Positions 1 to 5,183 of a DNA stretch of 20,683 bases are shown here, piece after piece. The notes beneath the pieces were generated by a model, which saw nothing but the letters and a program-made list of their open reading frames with translations, did not search any database and had not been told where the DNA came from. The DNA comes from Bacteroidota bacterium (GTDB lineage: Bacteria; Bacteroidota; Bacteroidia; Flavobacteriales; Weeksellaceae), in NCBI GenBank assembly GCA_023461035.1, contig JAEWOD010000023.1, positions 1-20,683 on the forward strand, written 5' to 3'. The number at the start of each line of letters is the position of its first letter. Position 1 is the first letter of the stretch. The position numbers were made by a program, and so were the translations under genes.

Positions 1-87
1 TTTTTTCTCTTTGATTATTGGGCTGTTTTCTTGACTGAAAAGAAAATATAAAAGTAAAATGAAAATTATTGTAAAGTATTTTTTCAT
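1..87 (-). CDS. Secreted or membrane-anchored protein, 5' part only (third cassette gene)
   Basis: An open frame starts with ATG at 87 and runs 29 codons to the window edge without a stop. The visible product has a lysine-rich start (MKKY), a hydrophobic stretch TIIFILLLYFLF and then SQENSP, which reads as a Sec signal peptide cleaved near residues 18-19. The start codon lies 15 bases after the G of the inferred cassette core GTTACC (102-97), the tight leader typical of cassette genes. Function cannot be told from this fragment. The alternative, a chance open frame in AT-rich DNA, is made less likely by the signal-peptide pattern and by its placement relative to the core site. Confidence 0.6.
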   Translation of the reverse strand, partial: MKKYFTIIFILLLYFLFSQENSPIIKEKK

Positions 88-96
88 AAAATTTCT

Positions 97-290
97 GGTA
101 ACGGTTCGGGGCTTTGCGAAGTGGCGGGAAATCGAAGACGAAAGTTTCGATTTAGACGACACGTAGCAAAAGCCAATTTCTATTTGCTAATTTATGAAAA
201 AAAGCCAATAAAATTGGCTTTTGCGGATTATGAAACGAAATCTTTCAACTTAGACGAAACCCCGCCATTTCGCAAAACCCTTGTTAGCGG
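97..290 (-). repeat. attC-like recombination site 1 (closes the GNAT cassette)
   Basis: A 194-base imperfect dyad. The outer arms 109-128 and 261-280 are inverted repeats matching at 18 of 20 positions. Read on the minus strand the order is R''-like CCGCTAAC (290-283), spacer AA (282-281), arm, long interior, arm, spacer CGAACC (108-103), R'-like GTTACC (102-97). The interior holds a perfect 14-base inverted repeat (166-179 with 211-224). A nested 9-bp hairpin (AAAGCCAAT, 201-209, with 213-221) reuses the same right arm. Spacers and overall layout match the site at 841-1040, and CGTAGC (162-167) and TTCAACTTAG (244-253) are shared word for word. It is longer than most described attC sites. 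Confidence 0.75.
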
Positions 291-811
291 TTCGGCTTTT
301 TATTATTGTTTGTAATTTCATAAATCACTCCTTCTTGTCCTTCAAAGTCAAAATTTTCTTTAAATGTCATTCCAATTTTTTCAAGAACTTTTACTGAACC
401 AACATTCTCTTTCATCGCTCGTCCAACTATTTTTTCAATTCCAAGGTCAGTAAAACCAATGTTAAGACACTTTTTTGATGTTTCGGTTGCGTAGCCTTTA
501 TTCCAATAGTTTCGGTAAAATCTAAACCCAATATCATATTCGTTTTTGTCTTGGCTAAATTTTAGTCCGCACCAACCAATAAATTTTGAAGTTGCTTTGT
601 CAATAACGGCAAGTCGTCCAACTCCATATTTTTCGTATTGGTCATAATTAGTTAAAAAGTCAATTGAAGCCTGAATGTTTTCAAAAGGTTTGTCGCCTGT
701 ATATTTTAAGACTTCTTCGTCAAGATTTAAAGTATAGAAATTATTTGCGTCTTCTACTGTCAGTTTACGCATTATGGTTCTTTCCGTTTCTAAATTTTCC
801 ATTTCTTTCAT
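284..811 (-). CDS. GNAT-family N-acetyltransferase (RimJ/RimL-like)
   Basis: About 175 residues, the usual size of a single GNAT domain. The N-terminus ETERTIMRKLTVEDA is the typical beta1 opening of RimL-type acetyltransferases. RNYWNKGYATE carries the acetyl-CoA pyrophosphate-binding loop (Q/RxxGxG/A-like), and the following VGRAMKENVGSVKVLEKIGM is the classic beta5 region with Asn-x-x-S and the terminal GM. These enzymes move acetyl from acetyl-CoA to an amine; the acceptor cannot be predicted. The open frame extends upstream to 955, but that extension runs through the attC-like dyad and encodes nothing GNAT-like, so ATG at 811 (or 802) is chosen. The TAA stop (286-284) lies inside the R'-proximal part of site 1, a cassette-like arrangement. 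No promoter was recognised; it may depend on read-through. Confidence 0.88.
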   Translation of the reverse strand: MKEMENLETERTIMRKLTVEDANNFYTLNLDEEVLKYTGDKPFENIQASIDFLTNYDQYEKYGVGRLAVIDKATSKFIGWCGLKFSQDKNEYDIGFRFYRNYWNKGYATETSKKCLNIGFTDLGIEKIVGRAMKENVGSVKVLEKIGMTFKENFDFEGQEGVIYEITNNNKKPNR

Positions 812-840
812 TCTTTGATGACGTTCGCTTTTTAAGCTGA

Positions 841-1040
841 CCGCTAACGGTTCGGCAGCTTGGCGAAGGAGCGGAAAATCGAAGCCGAAAAGCTGAGATT
901 TTGCACGAACGTAGCCAATGCTGTGAGCCGTGGCTAAATTACAAAAAAAAGCCAATGCTCACAGCATTGGCGGTATAATATGTACAAACGTTCAACTTAG
1001 CACTTACTCCGCTCTTTTGCCAAACTGCTTGTTGTGTGCA
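841..1040 (-). repeat. attC-like recombination site 2 (closes the nhaA cassette)
   Basis: A 200-base imperfect dyad. The outer arms 855-874 and 1009-1028 are inverted repeats matching at 17 of 20 positions. Minus-strand order: TGCACACAAC (1040-1031), spacer AA (1030-1029), arm, interior, arm, spacer CGAACC (854-849), GTTAGCGG (848-841). The interior has a perfect 15-base inverted repeat (914-928 with 957-971) and a 9-bp hairpin with 3-base loop (GCCAATGCT, 951-959, with 963-971) that competes for the same right arm. The GTTGTGTGCA end matches, inverted, TGCACACAAC beside the integrase at 2486-2495; with flanks, 14 of 15 bases agree (1031-1045 against 2481-2495). Confidence 0.78.
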
Positions 1041-1044
1041 GGTA

Positions 1045-2370
1045 TTATTTTTGCGTTTGTTTATTCAATATTAAATATCCTAAAATTCCTGCAATAATTG
1101 AAGCAAAGAAAATTCCAATTTTTGCTTGTGTAATATGTTCTTCACTCGTGAATGCTAAAGATGTTATAAATAATGACATTGTGAAGCCTATTCCTGCTAA
1201 TAAACCTAATCCCAAAAGATTTCTAAAATTCATTCCGTCTGGAAAAGGTGCTATTTTTAGTTTAACAAACAATAATGTAAAACCTACAACTCCTACAACT
1301 TTTCCGACCAAAAGACCGAGCGAAACACCTAAAGCAATATTTGTGCTGAAAAGTTGCTCGAAATCAATAGCGACAGAAACTCCCGCATTGGCTAAAGCAA
1401 AAATTGGAATAATGAGAAATGTAACCATTGGGTGCATTGCGTGTTCTAATCTCTGTAAAGGTGGAATTATTTCATTTGTGTCTTTCTTGACTTCATCTAA
1501 AATGTGTAATTGCTCGTTTTTTAAAGTCGGTATTTTGTTATTTGGGTCAATGGATTTAAACTTTGTAAGATAGTTTTGAATTTTTGTTATGTAAAGGTTT
1601 TCTTTTATTTTCATATCGGCAGGAATGGTAAATGCAGCTAAAACAGAAGCAATGGTTGCGTGAACTCCTGATAATAAAAATGCTGTCCAAACTCCTACAA
1701 TTCCGATAATTGCATAAAACAATACATTACGTACTCCCATTTTGTTTCCAATGTACATTATCAAAACAAATCCCAATCCGATTAAAAGACTTAAAGTCGA
1801 AATGTCAGAAGTGTAGAAAAAAGCAATTACTAAAACAGCTCCCAAGTCATCAACAATGGCTAAAGCTGTCAAAAATACTTTTAAAGAAAGTGGAATTTTA
1901 TTCCCTAACAGGTATAAAACTCCCAAAGCAAAAGCAATGTCCGTAGCCATAGGTATTCCCCAACCATTTTGAGCTTCTCCTGAAGGATTTAACACAAAAT
2001 AAATAATTGCAGGAACAAGCATTCCTCCAATTGCAGCTCCAATTGGTAAAAGTGCTTTTCTTGGGTTTGAAAGTTCTCCTCCGACAATTTCTCTTTTAAG
2101 TTCAAGTCCAACGACAAAAAAGAAAATAGCCATTAAGCCATCGTTTATCCAATGATGTAAACTGTATTCTAAATAGCTTTTTCCATCAAATTGAAAACCA
2201 ATTTTGTGTTCAAAGAAGTGATGGTATGCGTCTGATAATGGTGAGTTAGCGAGAATTAGGGCAATTATTACACTTATTCCGAGTACAATTCCTCCTGCTT
2301 TTTCGTTTTGTATAAATTTTTGAAGCGGCTTGTTTATTTTGTCAATAGGGTAATTCCTTTGTTCATTCAT
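1045..2370 (-). CDS. nhaA: Na+/H+ antiporter NhaA
   Basis: 441 residues, somewhat longer than E. coli NhaA (388). NhaA exports Na+ (or Li+) in exchange for two H+ across the inner membrane and supports salt and alkaline pH tolerance. Family hallmarks are clear: FFFVVGLELKRE near residue 83, PMATDIAFALGVL with Asp144, the paired ion-binding aspartates Asp174-Asp175 in AIVDDLGAV, and Lys357 in GLLVGKVVG (equivalents of Asp133, Asp163/164 and Lys300). About eleven hydrophobic segments are visible. The extra length is a polar insert around residues 255-310 between the two halves. The TAA stop at 1047-1045 abuts the attC-like site, and the cassette core lies upstream at 2495, so it appears to be the first cassette beside the integrase. 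The 124-base leader is long enough to carry its own promoter. Confidence 0.95.
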   Translation of the reverse strand: MNEQRNYPIDKINKPLQKFIQNEKAGGIVLGISVIIALILANSPLSDAYHHFFEHKIGFQFDGKSYLEYSLHHWINDGLMAIFFFVVGLELKREIVGGELSNPRKALLPIGAAIGGMLVPAIIYFVLNPSGEAQNGWGIPMATDIAFALGVLYLLGNKIPLSLKVFLTALAIVDDLGAVLVIAFFYTSDISTLSLLIGLGFVLIMYIGNKMGVRNVLFYAIIGIVGVWTAFLLSGVHATIASVLAAFTIPADMKIKENLYITKIQNYLTKFKSIDPNNKIPTLKNEQLHILDEVKKDTNEIIPPLQRLEHAMHPMVTFLIIPIFALANAGVSVAIDFEQLFSTNIALGVSLGLLVGKVVGVVGFTLLFVKLKIAPFPDGMNFRNLLGLGLLAGIGFTMSLFITSLAFTSEEHITQAKIGIFFASIIAGILGYLILNKQTQK

Positions 2371-2398
2371 TATATTTTCTTTTCTTGTTTCAAGTTCA

Positions 2399-2406
2399 CA
2401 AAATTA
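2399..2406 (-). promoter_or_regulatory. Putative nhaA promoter, -7 element
   Basis: On the minus strand TAATTTTG matches the Bacteroidota -7 consensus TAnnTTTG exactly, 28 bases before the nhaA ATG. I see no good -33 TTG at the expected 17-23 base spacing, so the call is tentative. It would lie inside the cassette, giving the antiporter its own expression. Confidence 0.4.
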
Positions 2407-2480
2407 CCTTTTTTGAAAGAACTATCTTAGTTAAATCGCCTTTTTCTATTGATGTTGTTTTGAGGACGAACGGTTGTTTT

Positions 2481-2622
2481 ATACTTGCACACAACTCTCA
2501 AATATACGAAACTCCTGCTAATTACAAAATTGCTTATTTATTTGTTTTTCAGTCTGATAGGTTTTTGCTATTTTTGAGATACTCAAAATACGAAGCTCTT
2601 ATGGATATACAAAATACGAAGC
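2481..2622. other. Candidate attI-like site with direct repeats beside the integrase
   Basis: TGCACACAAC (2486-2495) is the inverted copy of the outer end of attC-like site 2 and marks the inferred insertion point of the first cassette. On the integrase side lies CAAATATACGAAAC (2499-2512). Two perfect copies of the 13-mer CAAAATACGAAGC follow at 2584-2596 and 2610-2622, 26 bases apart and flanking the integrase start codon at 2601. Integron attI sites carry integrase-binding direct repeats next to the core, so these may be recombinase-binding sites, operators, or both. The role is inference from position and repetition. Confidence 0.55.
2542..2576 (+). promoter_or_regulatory. Putative integrase promoter
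   Basis: TATTTTTG at 2569-2576 fits the -7 consensus TAnnTTTG. A TTG at 2542-2544 stands 24 bases upstream, one base beyond the usual 17-23 range. The start codon at 2601 is 24 bases downstream. This position also supports the shorter integrase start. Confidence 0.4.
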
Positions 2623-3698
2623 CGGAATTTGATGTGTCGCTCTTCCAAGTTTCTCCCGGTACACACCACAACAAAAAAGTAATATGGATGAAATTTGATT
2701 ATGACAAAAGTCGAATTGACCACCTCCGAAGTTTCGTAAAAGCCTATTGGTCGGCATCACAAAAGTGTTGGTATATAAACGACACTGTGGCAAACCGAAA
2801 CTTGTGCCATTTAAAACCCGAGATTGTGGGCAAAGACGTACTGTCCAAAATTTCGGATGTCAATATGCCCGAATTCCTGAGATTTCAAAATACTCTTACC
2901 CTCAAAGGTCTGTCGCCCAATACAGTACGCACTTATAGCATCGAGTTTGCACAGTTGCTGTATTTGCTTAAAAATTTTCCGGCGCAGGAACTTACGCCCG
3001 AAAGGTTGCAAAGCTATTTTCTGTATTGCCACAAAGAGTTGCACCTGTCCGAAAACCAAATACACAGCCGGATGAATGCCATAAAGTTTTATTACGAACA
3101 GGTGCTGCATCGTACAAAAATGTTTTTTGATATTCCGCGTCCTAAAAAGCCCTTGCTTTTACCAAAATCTCTGAATACCGGCGATGTAAAAAAACTGTTT
3201 GCCGTAACCGAAAATGTCAAACACCGCCTTATTTTGCAATTGTGCTATGGAATGGGTTTGCGCGTTAGCGAAATTGTAGCACTGCGGATTTCGGATATAG
3301 ACAGCCAAACGATGCGGGTTTTGATACATAGAGGCAAAGGAAAAAAAGATCGTTATGTAAACCTGCCGCAAACCGTATTGGATGATTTGAGAAATTATTA
3401 TAAAAAATATCACCCCAAAGAATATCTTTTTGAAGGTCAGTACGGCGGACAGTATGGCGTGCGCTCTGCGCAGTTGGTGTTTAAAGAAGCGATGAGGAAG
3501 GCAAAAATCAATAAGCAGGTTGGAATTCACGGGCTGCGGCACAGCTATGCCACACACTTGCTGGAATATGGAACGGATATTACCCTTATTCAAAATCTGT
3601 TAGGTCATAACGACATTAAGACCACAATGATTTATGCAAAAGTGAGCGATTTGCAATTGGGGAAAATCAAGAGTCCGTTGGATAATCTGGAATCATGA
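2601..3698 (+). CDS. Tyrosine recombinase, Xer/IntI-like, with N-terminal extension
   Basis: 365 residues from the ATG at 2601. The open frame reaches back to 2385, but residues before MDIQNTKPEF look non-coding and a promoter motif sits just upstream of 2601. An N-terminal module (about 1-85, with a W...KCWYI pattern) precedes a SAM-like core-binding domain (about 90-172, SPNTVRTY) and a catalytic domain. All catalytic residues are visible: Arg221 (GMGLRVSE), Lys246 or Lys248 (RGKGKKDR), His310 and Arg313 (HGLRH), His336 (LLGHND), Tyr345 (TTMIYAKV). Only about 64 residues separate the catalytic Lys and His, with no room for the extra helix characteristic of integron IntI, so by sequence it is closer to XerC/XerD. 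Its placement, divergent from a cassette array bearing attC-like sites, suggests it inserts and excises these cassettes. Confidence 0.92.
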   Translation: MDIQNTKPEFDVSLFQVSPGTHHNKKVIWMKFDYDKSRIDHLRSFVKAYWSASQKCWYINDTVANRNLCHLKPEIVGKDVLSKISDVNMPEFLRFQNTLTLKGLSPNTVRTYSIEFAQLLYLLKNFPAQELTPERLQSYFLYCHKELHLSENQIHSRMNAIKFYYEQVLHRTKMFFDIPRPKKPLLLPKSLNTGDVKKLFAVTENVKHRLILQLCYGMGLRVSEIVALRISDIDSQTMRVLIHRGKGKKDRYVNLPQTVLDDLRNYYKKYHPKEYLFEGQYGGQYGVRSAQLVFKEAMRKAKINKQVGIHGLRHSYATHLLEYGTDITLIQNLLGHNDIKTTMIYAKVSDLQLGKIKSPLDNLES

Positions 3699-3775
3699 TT
3701 ATAATTTAACTTCATTAATGTTTATAAATAAAGATTAAATTATTAACAATCAGTTGTTAAAAAAAAATATCTTAG

Positions 3776-3850
3776 TGTGCTTTTGTGTTCTCATTGTGCA
3801 CCTTGTGGTTATTTTTCACCACAAAGTTCTCAAAGTAGGCACAAGGCTCA
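3776..3850. repeat. Interspersed TTGTGGT/ACCACAA-type inverted repeat
   Basis: TTGTGGT (3803-3809) and ACCACAA (3818-3824) form a short hairpin. They lie inside a longer, weaker symmetry of TTGTG and CACAA words (for example TTTTGTG at 3781 and GCACAAGG at 3839). Sequences of this flavour are common between Bacteroidota genes. I see no gene or transfer function attached to it here. Confidence 0.45.
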
Positions 3851-4036
3851 CAATTATTATCTTATGAAATATAAAATACTCAATATGAATTCATTACATT
3901 TATATGTAATTCATTATTCCGTGAATTTAATCAAATAATGCTGAATCTAAATGTTGTCGGAAAAAATGCCTAAAATAACGTAAGTTCGACATAAAATTGT
4001 TTATATCTACCTATTTAACAGCTGTTTAAATTTTTG

Positions 4037-4203
4037 AAACATTAAGAATAATTATGATTAATTCAATTTTATTAAGATTTATTAAGACACCCGCCGTGGC
4101 GGGTTTAAAAAAACTTAATCAACTTGTTGATTCTTAATCAATCTTAACACATTCGCTTAGATATTTAATGACAAATGAACAATAGACTTAATTCTTAATG
4201 TTT
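4037..4203. repeat. Nested AT-rich inverted repeat
   Basis: AAACATTAAGAAT at 4037-4049 is the exact reverse complement of ATTCTTAATGTTT at 4191-4203. Inside lie the palindrome AATCAAC-TT-GTTGATT (4117-4132), several ATTAAG/CTTAAT words and the GC-rich hairpin at 4089-4104. The outer 13-bp match over 167 bases, together with the inner symmetry, suggests a decayed palindromic element or a large foldable RNA. Confidence 0.4.
4089..4104. terminator. GC-rich hairpin, possible terminator or repeat unit
   Basis: ACCCGCC (4089-4095) and GGCGGGT (4098-4104) form a perfect 7-bp stem, followed on the plus strand by TTAAAAAAA. The GC contrast with the AT-rich spacer is striking. It is nearly 400 bases beyond the integrase stop and lacks a clean T-run, so it may be a repeat unit rather than a working terminator. 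A related GC-rich palindrome occurs at 19887-19905. Confidence 0.35.
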
Positions 4204-4278
4204 TTTAAATCGAATTCAGGTTAAAATAGAGTCATTCCTTACTCAATTCAAGTTTTGATCATAAAATTCATCCGGGGA

Positions 4279-5172
4279 TTACTCCGTTTTTTTTATTTCT
4301 TCATACAGCGAATGAATCATCCCGTCAGAGATCCCGATTTTAGGAACATAAATCAATTTGGCACGTGACCATTTCATCACTTTGGTATAGATTTCCAAAG
4401 CATATTCGACCACGTCGGCACGGTCGGGTTTCATGTTCAGTTCTTTCAATCGGTCTTCGTAACTCATTTCCCGGACTACTTTATAGCGGTTTCTGAGATA
4501 TGAACCGCGCAAAGGTTTTCCCAGTTTTACTCCCGAATATTTGTACACATGGTTGATGTTTCCACCGGATCCTATCAGACTTACATCGAGTGGTTTGGCG
4601 TTCTTTTCTACCCACTTTTTCATTTCGGCATAGACAGGTTTGTCCACTTTTCCTTCAAGTAGTCGAACGGTTCCGACCGGAAATGATTTGGAATTGGCTA
4701 TCTTTCCGTCACTCAGCAAAGTCAATTCTGTACTTCCTCCACCTACATCCACATAGAGATAATTATTTCCGTCCAGCATGAAATTCTTTAAATCCGTGGC
4801 AAAAGTAAGTTCTGCTTCTGCGCTTCCGTCGATGATTTCGATCTCGATTCCGGTCTTGCGTTTGATTTTTTTGACGACTTCTTTTCCGTTAGAAGATTCT
4901 CGCATTGCAGAAGTAGCATACGCCAAATATTTTTCCACTCCGTAAATGTCCATCATCAGTTTATAAGCCTGCATCGCATCTACCATACGGTTGATGTTTG
5001 TCTCCGAAATCATTTTTTTGATAAAAACATCTTCACCCAGCCGTATGGGCATACGGACGATGCTTGTTTTATTAAAAACCGGCTCAGAACCGGGAATTTC
5101 ATAGACATAATTAATGAGTAAGCGCATGGCGTTTGACCCGATATCGATGGCTGCTAATTTTCTGATGTTCAT
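4279..5172 (-). CDS. ppx: Exopolyphosphatase (Ppx/GppA family)
   Basis: 297 residues: the two-lobed ASKHA core only, without the C-terminal HD-type half of E. coli Ppx (about 513). The family removes terminal phosphates from polyphosphate, or hydrolyses pppGpp. Visible motifs: the first phosphate loop DIGSNAMRLL at 10-19 (Ala where many homologues have Ser), the region DGSAEAEL with likely catalytic Glu119, the second phosphate loop DVGGGSTEL at 142-150, GTVRLLEG near 167, and GSGGN. It is the last gene of the polyphosphate operon, 11 bases after the polyphosphate kinase, so exopolyphosphatase is preferred over a pure pppGpp phosphatase. No signal peptide is present; it should be cytoplasmic. 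Confidence 0.88.
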   Translation of the reverse strand: MNIRKLAAIDIGSNAMRLLINYVYEIPGSEPVFNKTSIVRMPIRLGEDVFIKKMISETNINRMVDAMQAYKLMMDIYGVEKYLAYATSAMRESSNGKEVVKKIKRKTGIEIEIIDGSAEAELTFATDLKNFMLDGNNYLYVDVGGGSTELTLLSDGKIANSKSFPVGTVRLLEGKVDKPVYAEMKKWVEKNAKPLDVSLIGSGGNINHVYKYSGVKLGKPLRGSYLRNRYKVVREMSYEDRLKELNMKPDRADVVEYALEIYTKVMKWSRAKLIYVPKIGISDGMIHSLYEEIKKTE

Positions 5173-5183
5173 TCCGGTTTCAT

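Larger units (their letters stand above)
1..3698 (-). mobile_element. Integron-like cassette array with divergent tyrosine recombinase
   Basis: The unit consists of an integrase gene (2601-3698, +), a candidate attI (2481-2622) and at least three cassettes read on the minus strand. Inferred cassette limits, cutting between G and TT of the core site, are 2494-848 (nhaA), 847-102 (GNAT) and 101 leftwards (secreted protein, incomplete). Seen directly: two long attC-like dyads share architecture, the genes share one orientation away from the integrase, and stop codons abut or enter the dyads. The beginning of each complete cassette is the reverse complement of the outer end of its own closing dyad, as known for integron cassettes. 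Mobility and recombination by the neighbouring integrase are inference. The array continues past the left edge of the window. Confidence 0.75.
3699..4278. other. Gene-free, palindrome-rich spacer
   Basis: 580 AT-rich bases between the convergent integrase and exopolyphosphatase genes. I see no credible open frame. The stretch holds a CACAA/TTGTG-type inverted repeat near 3776-3850 and a nested set of AT-rich inverted repeats at 4037-4203, centred on a GC-rich hairpin at 4089-4104. These are annotated separately. Confidence 0.7.

Noticed and set aside
121..315. 64-codon plus-strand open frame inside attC-like site 1
   Set aside because: It lies within the dyad, its sequence is explained by the recombination site, and it has no leader or motif.
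1034..1573. 179-codon frame opposite nhaA
   Set aside because: Antisense shadow of a clear NhaA coding sequence, with lysine- and proline-rich composition typical of such shadows.
2385..2600. Longer recombinase start
   Set aside because: The extra 72 residues look non-coding, cross the inferred attI and cassette junction, and a promoter motif sits just before 2601.
1..3698. Ordinary transposon or insertion sequence
   Set aside because: No transposase gene and no pair of terminal inverted repeats with target duplication; the 10-base inverted pair at 1031 and 2486 fits cassette and attC logic better.
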